Assembly (NCBI GenBank): GCA_016223045.1
Contig: JACRPT010000067.1
Span: 1,768 to 41,553, forward strand
Source of the DNA: Candidatus Eiseniibacteriota bacterium
GTDB lineage: Bacteria > Eisenbacteria > RBG-16-71-46
Length of the DNA stretch: 39,786 bases
Direction of reading: 5' to 3'
The notes under the pieces were generated by a model. The model did not search any database. It was not told the origin of the DNA and saw nothing but the letters and a program-made list of their open reading frames with translations. Below are positions 28,405 to 38,598 of this stretch, one piece after another; within the stretch, counting starts at the first letter, position 1, and every line of letters begins with the position of its first letter. The translations under genes were made by a program, and so were the position numbers.

Positions 28405-29535
28405 ATGAGCGCGATGCCCGTGAAGACCACGATGACCGTGCCGCTGCTGGACCTCAAGGCGCAGTACGCCGAGATCCGGCAGGACGTGGACGACGCCGTC
28501 CGCCGCACCATGGAGAGCGCGCGGTTCATCGGCGGCCCCGAGGTGAGCGGACTCGAGGAGGAGGTGGCGCGCTACTCGCAGTGCGCGCACGCGGTGGGCG
28601 TGGCTTCGGGCACCGACGCGCTGCTGCTGTCGCTGCGCGCGCTGGGCGTGGGCCCGGGCGACGAGGTCGTCACCAGCGCCTACTCGTTCTTCGCCAGCGC
28701 CGGCACCATCGCCAACAACGGCGCCACGCCGGTGTTCGTGGACGTCGACCCGGGCACCTGCAACCTCGACCCGCACCGGCTGGAGGCCGCGTTCACCCCG
28801 CGAACCAAGGCGGTGGTGGCGGTCTCGCTCTACGGCCAGTGCTGCGACCTGCCGGCGATCCAGGCGGTCTGCGACCGGCACCACGCGTGGCTGGTGGAGG
28901 ACGCGGCGCAGTCGATCGGCTCGGAGTGGGAGGGGAAGCGCTCCGGCTCGCTCGCCGACCTCGGCTGCTTCTCGTTCTTCCCGTCCAAGAACCTGGGCGC
29001 CGCAGGCGACGGCGGCATGGTGGTGACGCAGAGCGCGGAGCTGGCCGAGAAGGTCCGCCTGTTGCGCGAGCACGGTTCGAAGCCCAAGTACTACCACGCC
29101 ATCGTCGGCACCAACTCGCGGCTCGACGCGTTGCAGGCCGCGATCCTGCGCGTCAAGCTCCGGCACCTCGACCGCTGGAGCGAGGCCCGCGCGCGCAACG
29201 CCGCGCTCTACAACCAGCTGTTCGAGGGCTCGCGCGTCACCCGTCCGTACCACGACCCGCGCACCCGGCATATCTACAACCAGTACGTGATCCGCGCGCC
29301 GCGCCGCGACGACCTGAGAAAGTTCCTGACCGAGCGGGGGATCGGACACGAGGTCTACTACCCGGTGCCGCTCCACCTGCAGAAGTGCTTCGCCCCGCTC
29401 GGCTACAAGGAAGGCGACATGCCGCACGCGGAAGCGGCGGCGAAGGAGACCATCGCCCTGCCGATCTACCCGGAGCTCACGGAGGAGCAGATCCGCTACG
29501 TGGCCGCGACGGTCCGCGAGTTCGCGGACCAGTAG
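28405..29535 (+). CDS. DegT/DnrJ/EryC1 aminotransferase, WbpE-like
   Basis: A 376-residue PLP aminotransferase. It begins with VPLLDLKAQYAEIRQDVDDA and shows GVASGTDALLLSLRALG, FFASAGTIANNGATPVFVDV, the PLP-stacking VEDAAQSIGSEWEG and the Schiff-base Lys in FSFFPSKNLGAAGDGG, then GTNSRLDALQAAIL. The C-terminal HEVYYPVPLHLQKCF fits the VioA/WbpE branch. In this operon it would aminate the C3-keto sugar between the dehydrogenase and the acetyltransferase. Starts 30 bp after the previous gene with AAGGGGAG upstream. Confidence 0.93.
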   Translation: MSAMPVKTTMTVPLLDLKAQYAEIRQDVDDAVRRTMESARFIGGPEVSGLEEEVARYSQCAHAVGVASGTDALLLSLRALGVGPGDEVVTSAYSFFASAGTIANNGATPVFVDVDPGTCNLDPHRLEAAFTPRTKAVVAVSLYGQCCDLPAIQAVCDRHHAWLVEDAAQSIGSEWEGKRSGSLADLGCFSFFPSKNLGAAGDGGMVVTQSAELAEKVRLLREHGSKPKYYHAIVGTNSRLDALQAAILRVKLRHLDRWSEARARNAALYNQLFEGSRVTRPYHDPRTRHIYNQYVIRAPRRDDLRKFLTERGIGHEVYYPVPLHLQKCFAPLGYKEGDMPHAEAAAKETIALPIYPELTEEQIRYVAATVREFADQ

Positions 29536-29606
29536 CCGCCCCATCGCCATCCCGGCGCGTCCCTCCTCCCCGCCCTGAGCGGACGCGACCGGTCGCAGTC
29601 CAAAGG

Positions 29607-29639
29607 CCCGCGCCGGCACCGTCCCCGAGTCGGCGCGGG
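29607..29639 (+). terminator. Hairpin after the aminotransferase gene
   Basis: CCCGCGCCG (29607-29615) is the exact complement of CGGCGCGGG (29631-29639), loop 15 nt, in the 151-bp gap before the histidine kinase. A 12-bp palindrome GCGACCGGTCGC lies just before it at 29585-29596. No T run; a possible operon end. Confidence 0.35.
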
Positions 29640-29686
29640 ATCCGGCCCCGCGGCTGCCCGCCCCGGGACCGGCGGACCGTGTCCCC

Positions 29687-31687
29687 ATGATCACGAATCA
29701 GCGCGATGCCCTGCGCGAGCTGCTGCGCCGCGTGGACGAGGTGCGCGGTATGGCCGACCGCAGCGAAGCGCGCACGGCCATCGCGCCCGAAGACCACGAC
29801 GCGCTGATCGAGACGCTCCACGAGCTGGTGGAGGAGCTCGAACGCAGCCACCGGCGGCTGATCGAGACCAACGTCCAGCTGGTGTCGCTGCGCGAGGTGG
29901 CGAGCAGCATGGTGAGCACGCTCGACACCGGCGAGACCACGCGCACGGTCACGCGCTACCTGTGCCAGGCGTTCGGGTTCGAGCAGGTGTTCCTGCTGCT
30001 GGTGAACCGCGAGGCCGGGAAACTCGAGGGCACCTGGACCCGCGGCGGCGGCCGCGACCAGAGCGTCGCGGTCGAGCTGCCGCTGCTGGGCGACCAGGGG
30101 GCGATCGCGCGCGCGCTGTGGCTCAATCGGACCGTGGTCCATCACGCCGCGCGCCACCACCCGCCGGCCCTGCTGCCCGAGGGCCACCCGCTGCAGGAGA
30201 CGCTGGCGCACCTCGGCCCGGTGGTGTGCGTACCGCTCCAGCGCAGCCAGTCCATGCTGCCCGCGGCCGAGACGCACGAGCTGTGCGGCGCGCACTGCGT
30301 CATCGGCGACGCGACCCTGCTGGTCCCGCCGCCGGGGCCCGCCGCCGACGGCTGGGCGCTGGAGCGCGAGGAGCGCCAGGCCCACTGCCTCGCCTGCAGC
30401 TTCATGCCCATGCTCGGCGTCATCGGCCTCGCGCGCGGGGCCGCGCCCTCGGGCGCGGCCGCGCCGCTGGCGCAGGGTGACGTCACGCTGCTCGAGTCCA
30501 TCGCCCTCTCGGTCGCCCCGGTGGTCGAGACCGCCCGCCTCACCCAGGAGCTGCGCCGCAGCGAGCGCTTCCGCGAGCACGTGCTCGACAGCATGGCGAG
30601 CGCGCTCGCCGCGGTGAACATGAAGGGCGAGATCCTCACCTTCAACCGCGCGGCCGAATCGCTGCTCGGCTGGAGCGAGGCCGAGGTGCTGGGCCAGCCG
30701 TTCGGGCAGCTGTTCGGCATCGACGGCGAGGCGCTGGTCCACACCACGCTCGAGCACGGCCACGAGGTGCTGCGCCACGAGACGCTGCTGCGCGCGCGCG
30801 ACGGCGTCCCGGTGCCGGTCAGCCTGAGCACCTCGCTGCTGCGCAACGAGCGCCGCGCGGTCTACGGCGCCATCGCCACCTTCGTGGACCTCACGCCGCT
30901 CAAGCGCGCCGAGGAGCACGCCCGCCGGCTCGACCGGCTGGCCGCGCTCGGGCGCTTCACCTCGAGCGTGGCCCACGAGATCCGCAACCCGCTGACCGGG
31001 ATCGCCGCCGGGGTCCAGTACCTGGCGCGCACGCTGGCGGACGACGCGCCGCAGCGCGAGAGCCTCGCCTTCATCCTGGGCGAGATCCAGCGGCTCGACC
31101 GCATCGTGCAGGACCTGTTCGACATCACGCACCCGCGCGGGCTGCAGTGCCGCGCGGCGCCGGTCGAGGACACGGTGCGCCGCGCGCTCCAGTGCCTGGA
31201 CGCGCTGATGGCCGAGCGCGGCGTGGCGGCCGCGGTGGACCTCTCGCCGCGCACCCCGCCGGTGTCGCACGACCCCGACCAGCTCGAGCAGGTGCTCATC
31301 AACCTGCTGAAGAACGCGGTCGAGGCCTCGCCCTCCGGCGCCACCATCACCGTGTCGCTGGCGCCGGCGGCGCCGCCCGCGCCGGACCCGCGCTTCGCCC
31401 GCGGGCCGCGGCGCGCCCGCCCGGCGACGCCCCCCAACGGCCCGGCTGCGCCGCCCGGCGTGGTGGTGCGCATCGAGGACCAGGGGCACGGCATCAGCCC
31501 CGAGCACCTCAAGACCATCTTCGAGCCCTTCTTCACCACCAAGCCCGGCGGCACGGGCCTGGGTCTCTATATCAGCCACGACATCGTCAAACGCCACGGC
31601 GGCAACCTGACCGTCAGCAGCGAGCCGGGACGCGGCACCACCTTCACGGTGGAGCTGCCGCTGGAGAACCACGGAGGGAACCCATGA
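29687..31687 (+). CDS. Soluble GAF-PAS sensor histidine kinase (NtrB-like)
   Basis: A 666-residue kinase without signal peptide or membrane helix. It starts with a coiled coil (about 35-70), then a GAF-like domain (85-290), a PAS domain (about 300-405; VNMKGEILTFNRAAESLLGW), HisKA with phospho-acceptor His430 in SSVAHEIRNPLTGIAAGVQYL, and HATPase (QVLINLLKNAVEASPSG, EDQGHGISPEHLKTIFEPFF, GGTGLGLYI). A 40-residue Pro/Ala/Arg insert sits between the N and G boxes. The GAF domain has four Cys, C200, C204, C234 and C237, spaced CX3C-X29-CX2C. It overlaps the sigma-54 regulator gene by 4 bp, so the two form a two-component pair. Confidence 0.93.
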   Translation: MITNQRDALRELLRRVDEVRGMADRSEARTAIAPEDHDALIETLHELVEELERSHRRLIETNVQLVSLREVASSMVSTLDTGETTRTVTRYLCQAFGFEQVFLLLVNREAGKLEGTWTRGGGRDQSVAVELPLLGDQGAIARALWLNRTVVHHAARHHPPALLPEGHPLQETLAHLGPVVCVPLQRSQSMLPAAETHELCGAHCVIGDATLLVPPPGPAADGWALEREERQAHCLACSFMPMLGVIGLARGAAPSGAAAPLAQGDVTLLESIALSVAPVVETARLTQELRRSERFREHVLDSMASALAAVNMKGEILTFNRAAESLLGWSEAEVLGQPFGQLFGIDGEALVHTTLEHGHEVLRHETLLRARDGVPVPVSLSTSLLRNERRAVYGAIATFVDLTPLKRAEEHARRLDRLAALGRFTSSVAHEIRNPLTGIAAGVQYLARTLADDAPQRESLAFILGEIQRLDRIVQDLFDITHPRGLQCRAAPVEDTVRRALQCLDALMAERGVAAAVDLSPRTPPVSHDPDQLEQVLINLLKNAVEASPSGATITVSLAPAAPPAPDPRFARGPRRARPATPPNGPAAPPGVVVRIEDQGHGISPEHLKTIFEPFFTTKPGGTGLGLYISHDIVKRHGGNLTVSSEPGRGTTFTVELPLENHGGNP

Positions 31688-33111
31688 GCAAGGCCAACAT
31701 CCTGGTGGTGGACGACCAGGATTCGATCCGCCACTTCGTCAGCAAGGCGCTCGGCGACGAGGGCTACGCGGTCCAGACCACCGGGTCCCTGCGCGAGGCG
31801 CGACAGGTGCTGGAGCACGACCTGCCGGACCTCGCAATCGTCGACCTCAAGCTGCCCGACGGCACCGGCATCGACCTGCTCCGCGAGCTCAAGCGCTCCC
31901 AGCCCGAGATCCCGGTCATCCTGATGACCGCCTTCGGCGAGCTCGAGACCGCGGTCGAGGCGATGAGCGCGGGCGCCTACTGGTTCGTCAAGAAACCGTT
32001 CCAGAACGAGGAGCTGGTCGCGCTGGCGGCGCGCGCGCTCGAATCCCAGAAGCTGTGGCTCGAGCTGCGGCGCCTGCGCAGCACGGCGTTCTCGGACGAG
32101 GACTACCTCCACTCGTCGAGCCCGTCCATGCAGGAGGCCTACGCGATCGCCGAGCAGGTGGCGCGCGGCGACACCACCAGCGTCCTGATCGAGGGTGAGA
32201 GCGGCACCGGCAAAGAGTACTTCGCGAACCTCATCCACCGCATGAGCGCGCGGCACGACAAGCCGTTCGTCGAGATCAACTGCGCCGCCATCCCGAGCGA
32301 GCTGCTCGAGAGCGAGCTGTTCGGCCACGAGAAGGGCGCCTTCACCGACGCCCGCGCCCAGAAGCAGGGCCTGATGGAGCTGGCGAACGGCGGCACGCTG
32401 TTCCTCGACGAGATCGGGGAGATGAACCCGATGCTCCAGGTGAAGCTGCTGCGCGTGCTCGAGCGCCGCACCTTCAAGCGGGTGGGCGGCACCAAGGACA
32501 TCTCGGTGAACCTGCGCATCATCTCCGCCACGAACCAGGACCTCGAGCGCATGGTGCAGGAGGGGGGGTTCCGCGAGGACCTCTACTACCGGCTCAAGGT
32601 GGTGCCGCTCTACGTGCCGCCGCTGCGCGAGCGCCGGGAGGACATCCTGCCGCTGTCGCGGCTGTTCATGGACCGCTTCTCGCGCCAGTTCAAGAAGTCG
32701 TTCCGCGAGATCACGCCGGCCGCCGAGCGGCTGCTGGCCGACTACCCGTGGCCCGGGAACATCCGCGAGCTCAAGAACCTGTTCGAGCGCACCGTGCTGC
32801 TCGAGACCGGCGACGTGCTCGAACCGCACCACCTCAAGCTCAACCCGCGGTCGCGCGCGCAGGCGGCCGAGGCCACGGTGGGGCAGCGCGTCGACGAGTA
32901 CCTCAACGGGTCCCTGCCGGCCGGCGGCATCCCGTTCGAACAGCTGGTCGAGGAGCTGGAGCGAGCCTTGATTCTGCGGGCCTCGTGTGCTACGAAATGG
33001 AACCAGTCCCGCACGGCCGAGTTGCTCAACCTCAAGCGCGACAAGCTGCGCTACCGCATGAAGCTCTACCAGATCCATGCGGGCAACGGAGCGATGGCTC
33101 CCGCGGAGTAG
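31684..33111 (+). CDS. NtrC-family sigma-54-dependent response regulator
   Basis: A 475-residue activator. The receiver domain (residues 1-120) has DD at 10-11, phospho-acceptor D54 in AIVDLKLPDGTG, and the switch Lys in FVKKPF. The AAA+ domain (about 145-380) shows Walker A EGESGTGKEYFANLIH, NCAAIPSELLESELFGHEKGAFTDA, Walker B GGTLFLDEIGEM and the R-finger region FREDLYYRLKV. The sigma-54 contact loop reads GAFTDA, a known variant of GAFTGA. The C-terminal Fis-type helix-turn-helix is NQSRTAELLNLKRDKLRYRM. It is the partner of the overlapping kinase. Its target genes are not shown. Confidence 0.95.
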   Translation: MSKANILVVDDQDSIRHFVSKALGDEGYAVQTTGSLREARQVLEHDLPDLAIVDLKLPDGTGIDLLRELKRSQPEIPVILMTAFGELETAVEAMSAGAYWFVKKPFQNEELVALAARALESQKLWLELRRLRSTAFSDEDYLHSSSPSMQEAYAIAEQVARGDTTSVLIEGESGTGKEYFANLIHRMSARHDKPFVEINCAAIPSELLESELFGHEKGAFTDARAQKQGLMELANGGTLFLDEIGEMNPMLQVKLLRVLERRTFKRVGGTKDISVNLRIISATNQDLERMVQEGGFREDLYYRLKVVPLYVPPLRERREDILPLSRLFMDRFSRQFKKSFREITPAAERLLADYPWPGNIRELKNLFERTVLLETGDVLEPHHLKLNPRSRAQAAEATVGQRVDEYLNGSLPAGGIPFEQLVEELERALILRASCATKWNQSRTAELLNLKRDKLRYRMKLYQIHAGNGAMAPAE

Positions 33112-33631
33112 CTCCACGAAGCTCTGGATCCGGACGATCGCGCTGGGCGTCCTGGTGGCGGCGGGCGCGGGCGGCTGCGGCTACACCGCCAGCACCGCGC
33201 TGCTCCCGCCGCACCTCAAGACGGTCGCGATCCCGGTGTTCGAGAACGCCACCACGGAGTACACGCTCGAGCAGGACGTCACCCAGGCGGTGATCGCGCG
33301 CTTCGTCAAGGACAACCACCTGCGCGTGGTGGACGAGCGCTCCGCCAACGCGGTGATCAAGGGCCGGATCACCGGCTACAAGAACTCGGTGTTCGGCTTC
33401 TCGGCCGCCAACCGGACCCAGGAGTACCGGGTCACCATCTCGTGCTCGGTGCTGTTCAAGGACCAGGTGAAGAACCGCGAGATCTGGAGCGAGCCGAGCC
33501 TGGTCAAGACCGCGAACTACTACGTGGTGGATGTGCCCGGCCAGAAGGCCAGGACCGAGCTCGATGGACGCCAGGAAGCCATCACCAAGATCGCCGACGA
33601 GATCCTCAGCCGCAGCGTCGAAGGCTGGTAG
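33077..33631 (+). CDS. lptE: LPS-assembly lipoprotein LptE family
   Basis: LptE plugs the LptD barrel that inserts LPS in the outer membrane. The 184-residue precursor has a signal peptide (LWIRTIALGVLVAAGAGGC) with lipobox AGGC, then the family opening GYTASTALLPPHLKTVAIPVFENATTE (in two parts) and LEQDVTQAVIARFVKDNHL, VVDERSANAVIKGRITGY. ATG 33077 overlaps the regulator gene by 35 bp. A start nearer the signal peptide is possible, but I see no better standard codon. Its place beside holA and leuS supports the call and implies an LPS-like outer membrane. Confidence 0.87.
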   Translation: MRATERWLPRSSSTKLWIRTIALGVLVAAGAGGCGYTASTALLPPHLKTVAIPVFENATTEYTLEQDVTQAVIARFVKDNHLRVVDERSANAVIKGRITGYKNSVFGFSAANRTQEYRVTISCSVLFKDQVKNREIWSEPSLVKTANYYVVDVPGQKARTELDGRQEAITKIADEILSRSVEGW

Positions 33632-33635
33632 GGCG

Positions 33636-34637
33636 GTGCCGCCGGGGCGCCGCGCGGCGCCGCGCGCGCGGCCGGGCGCCGCCGCCCGCGAGGCGAGCGG
33701 GCTCGAGCTGCTCGAGCGCTTCCGCCGCGCGGAGTTCCCGGCCACGCTCTACGTCGAGGGCCCGAGCGAGCCGCTCAAGGCGGCGCTGCTCGCGGCGCTC
33801 CGCCATGCCTGGGCGCGCGCCTGCCCCGAGTCGCCGCTCGCGCACGTGTTCCGCGCCGCCGAGTCCGGAGTCGAGGCGGTGCTCGCGGTCTGGCAGGGTG
33901 GATCGCTCTTCAGCCCGCGCGAGCTGGTGCTGGTGCTCGAGGTCGAGGACCTGGGGCGCAGCGAGAAGCGCGTCGCCGCGCTCGCCGCCGGGCTCGCCCA
34001 TCCGGCCGGCGCCTCGACGCTCGTGCTGGTCGAGTCGGAGGCCGACGCTCCGCGCAAGTCGCTCGAGCCGCTGCGCGCGGCCTGCGCCGAGCGCTGGGTG
34101 GCGCTGCCGCCGCAGCGCCTCGACCTGGTCCAGTGGGGCGTGCGCCGGCTGGCGCTCGAGGGCATCGAGCCCGAGCCCGGCGTGGTCGAGGCGGTGGGGG
34201 ACGGCTGCGAGGGCGACGCGCTCACGTTCTTCAACGAGCTCGACAAGCTGTGCGTCGCCGCGACCGGCGGCCGGCTCACGCGGGCCGCGGCCGCGGCGCT
34301 CACGCCGCCGGTGCTGGGCGCCGACCTGCCGGCCTACCTCGGCGCGGTGGCCGAGGGCCGGCCGGCCGTCGCCGCCCGCAAGCTGTCGCGCCTGCTGGCG
34401 ACCGGGGTGGGGGAGGGCGCGGTGCTGTTCGCCCTGGCCAACCTGGTGGGCGGCGCGCTGGGCGGCTGGGCGCGCCACCGCGAGCTGTCGGCCACGCTCG
34501 GACGGCGCTGCGGCGGGAGCGAGCTCGCGCGCGCGCTCGACGCGGTCTACCGCGCCGAAGCGGCCTGGAAAGGCGGGCGCGCCGACCCGGTCGCGGCGCT
34601 CGAGCAGGCCACGCGGGCGGTCTGCGGCGCCCGCTGA
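33636..34637 (+). CDS. holA: DNA polymerase III delta subunit
   Basis: Clamp-loader delta subunit that opens the sliding clamp. At 333 residues it fits HolA: N-terminal P-loop-less AAA-like domain with FPATLYVEGPSEPLKAALLAAL, the GSLFSPRELVLVLEVEDL segment, STLVLVESEAD, then the C-terminal collar region VVEAVGDGCEGDALTFFNELDKL and ARKLSRLLATGVGEGAVLFALAN. It is divergent, as HolA usually is. The start is the GTG at 33636, five bases after the lptE stop; the frame is open to 33531 only as overlap with lptE. Confidence 0.85.
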   Translation: MPPGRRAAPRARPGAAAREASGLELLERFRRAEFPATLYVEGPSEPLKAALLAALRHAWARACPESPLAHVFRAAESGVEAVLAVWQGGSLFSPRELVLVLEVEDLGRSEKRVAALAAGLAHPAGASTLVLVESEADAPRKSLEPLRAACAERWVALPPQRLDLVQWGVRRLALEGIEPEPGVVEAVGDGCEGDALTFFNELDKLCVAATGGRLTRAAAAALTPPVLGADLPAYLGAVAEGRPAVAARKLSRLLATGVGEGAVLFALANLVGGALGGWARHRELSATLGRRCGGSELARALDAVYRAEAAWKGGRADPVAALEQATRAVCGAR

Positions 34638-34644
34638 GCCGGAT

Positions 34645-34677
34645 CCGGGAGCCCGCTCCGGGGCCGGGCGCTCCCGG
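34645..34677 (+). terminator. Hairpin after holA
   Basis: CCGGGAGC (34645-34652) pairs perfectly with GCTCCCGG (34670-34677) around a GC-rich 17-nt loop, seven bases after the holA stop and directly before the leuS promoter. No T tract. Confidence 0.45.
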
Positions 34678-34678
34678 C

Positions 34679-34708
34679 GTGACTCGGGCCGCCCTCTTCG
34701 CGTAGTCT
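34679..34708 (+). promoter_or_regulatory. Candidate leuS promoter
   Basis: GTGACT (34679-34684) and TAGTCT (34703-34708), spacer 18 bp, in the only gap before leuS. It resembles the TAGACT -10 of the nucleotide-sugar promoter. Predicted leader is about 37 nt. Confidence 0.5.
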
Positions 34709-34751
34709 CCCGCGCGACCTTCGCATCCCATCCTTCGGACGCCGCGAGATC

Positions 34752-37205
<2,454 letters not shown>

Positions 37206-37236
37206 GCTGAGCCGGCCCTGTCGCCGGTGCGGGAGG

Positions 37237-37270
37237 GTGCCGCTGTCCCACCGGTGCCGCTGTCCAACCG
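37237..37270 (+). repeat. 17-bp tandem repeat downstream of leuS
   Basis: Two adjacent copies, 37237-37253 and 37254-37270, read GTGCCGCTGTCC(C/A)ACCG and differ at one base. They share the core TGTCC-ACC with the larger repeats that follow. Confidence 0.85.
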
Positions 37271-37284
37271 GCCTGCCAGGATAT

Positions 37285-37349
37285 TATGTCCGCCACCGCG
37301 CGGTGAAACCCGCGCGATGGTGGACATACCCGCGCGATGGTGGACATAC
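37285..37349 (+). repeat. Inverted plus tandem 20-bp repeats
   Basis: CCCGCGCGATGGTGGACATA occurs twice in tandem (37309-37328 and 37329-37348). A third copy lies inverted at 37285-37304, with about three differences. The 60 bp from 37287 to 37346 begin TGTCC and end GGACA. A further TGTCCCACC stands at 37360. Possible readings are binding sites for a repressor of the genes downstream, or transposase-binding ends of a mobile element. A TGGACA in each direct copy could also serve as a -35 box. Confidence 0.8.
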
Positions 37350-37414
37350 TATCCCAACTGTCCCACCCTATGTGAATCGCCCGCACGTCTCCCCGTACAC
37401 CATCGGAGGCGTGT

Positions 37415-37687
37415 ATGAGCGGCACTATCAATGAGCAGGTCAGTACAGCCCCCTATACCACGGTCGAACTGGCCGAGTTCGCCGTCAGGAATCTCCAGGG
37501 GGCGGTGATCCTCGAGAGTGGCGGCATCAGTGGCAAGTCGGCGCTGACCCGGGCGGAGATCTCCCAGGCCGCCTCGCTGCTGCTGCTGAACGCGCAGCTC
37601 GAGCTCCTCTCGCGCCGGCTCGAGCAGTACTGCGAGCTGATGGCCGACAGCCTGGCGGCGCTGGCCGCCCAGCGCGCGGGTCACTGA
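37415..37687 (+). CDS. Small protein of unknown function
   Basis: A 90-residue, mostly helical acidic-to-neutral protein, TTVELAEFAVRNLQGAVIL in the first half and a coil-like AQLELLSRRLEQYCELMADSLA in the second. No signal, membrane helix or known motif. It has a good ribosome site (GGAGG at 37405-37409) and overlaps the next gene as TGATG, so it is probably real and first in the accessory operon. Confidence 0.72.
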   Translation: MSGTINEQVSTAPYTTVELAEFAVRNLQGAVILESGGISGKSALTRAEISQAASLLLLNAQLELLSRRLEQYCELMADSLAALAAQRAGH

Positions 37688-37947
37688 TGCGGCGCCTGTG
37701 GAAGCCGATCACCCGCGAGATCGTCGTGGAAGGGCAGCGCTACTTCGTCACGCTCACGCCTGGCTGCGGTACCCATCTCGGCCAGGTGCTTCTCGAGATC
37801 CGCCGGCCGCGCCACCGCCGCGGCTGGAGCTTCGTCCTCTCCGACATCGTGCGCGGCCTGGCGAAGGTCGAGCACCGGGAGGGGTTCCCCCAGCTCGCAC
37901 TCTTCGGCGAGGCGCTCAACGGCTCGCCGCTTCAGGGAAGGAGCTGA
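37687..37947 (+). CDS. Small basic protein of unknown function
   Basis: An 86-residue basic protein with a beta-rich-looking N-terminus (WKPITREIVVEGQRYFVTLTP) and GWSFVLSDIVRG in the middle. Coupled to the gene before by TGATG and followed 2 bp later by the next ATG. No family recognised. Tight spacing supports a real gene. Confidence 0.68.
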   Translation: MRRLWKPITREIVVEGQRYFVTLTPGCGTHLGQVLLEIRRPRHRRGWSFVLSDIVRGLAKVEHREGFPQLALFGEALNGSPLQGRS

Positions 37948-37949
37948 CC

Positions 37950-38210
37950 ATGGACGGCTGGCTGTTGATCTTCCTGGTGGTGGTGGCCGTGGTGCTCACG
38001 CTGGTGGTGCTCGAGCTCCACCTCGACCTGAGGTCGGTGCACAAGCGGATTGCCGAGGAGCGGTTCAGGTTCCTCTGCCTGGTCAAGCTGCTCCACGAGC
38101 AGCTGCACGGTGTGGATCCCGACTGCGAGCTGCGGCAGGTTCGCTGGGAGCTCGAGGGTCTGTTCGCCGACATGCTGCTCCAGGACAAGGAGGACGAGGA
38201 TGCGGCCTGA
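37950..38210 (+). CDS. Small single-pass membrane protein
   Basis: An 86-residue protein with one N-terminal membrane helix (WLLIFLVVVAVVLTLVVLEL, residues 4-23) and a charged helical remainder (VHKRIAEERFRFLCLVKLL, ending KEDEDAA). GGAAGGAG precedes the ATG. It overlaps the lipoprotein gene downstream by 11 bp. A membrane-anchored helix overlapping a lipoprotein gene resembles phage Rz/Rz1 spanin pairs, but similarity beyond layout is not shown. Confidence 0.7.
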   Translation: MDGWLLIFLVVVAVVLTLVVLELHLDLRSVHKRIAEERFRFLCLVKLLHEQLHGVDPDCELRQVRWELEGLFADMLLQDKEDEDAA

Positions 38211-38586
38211 CCTGAGAGACCGCGTGCTCACGCGGCTTCTGTTTCTGGCATCGCTGGGGGCGCTGCTGAACTTCTCCTCGTGTGCGGCGACGCTGCGGAT
38301 GCGGGCGAGCGCGCCGCAGTACGACAACGACGGCAGCTGCGCGGTGCCGCTGCTCTTGTCGCGCGCGGCGCAGGATTCCTGCTGGATCCACTTCGCCTGG
38401 TCGGGGCCGGCGGCGGGGGAGGACTCGGCACGAGGGGCACCGGGTCAGCTCGTCTCGCTCGTGCGCACGGTCCCGGCCGGGCTCTACCAGCTGCGCGGCT
38501 GGGCGAGCGACGCCGGCGGCATTGGCTGCGACACCACGATCGCGGTGACGGTGCGCGCCGCGCCCTGGAAGCCGCGGTTGCAGTAG
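38200..38586 (+). CDS. Predicted small lipoprotein
   Basis: A 128-residue protein beginning RPDLRDRVLTRLLFLASLGA, with a lipobox-like FSSC ending at Cys28. Mature part has four further Cys (GSCAVPLLL, DSCWIHFAW, GIGCDTT) and strand-like stretches, so a disulfide-bonded exported domain is plausible. No family recognised. It overlaps the membrane-protein gene by 11 bp and ends 12 bp before the helix-turn-helix gene. Confidence 0.65.
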   Translation: MRPDLRDRVLTRLLFLASLGALLNFSSCAATLRMRASAPQYDNDGSCAVPLLLSRAAQDSCWIHFAWSGPAAGEDSARGAPGQLVSLVRTVPAGLYQLRGWASDAGGIGCDTTIAVTVRAAPWKPRLQ

Positions 38587-38598
38587 AGCGCTCGCGCC

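Noticed and set aside
32330-32360. GAFTDA in the sigma-54 regulator as a broken contact loop
   Set aside because: GAFTDA is a recurrent variant in this family, so I do not treat it as loss of function.
37227-37434. Short overlapping open frames in the repeat region after leuS
   Set aside because: They run through the tandem and inverted repeats, lack a ribosome site and overlap each other in different frames.
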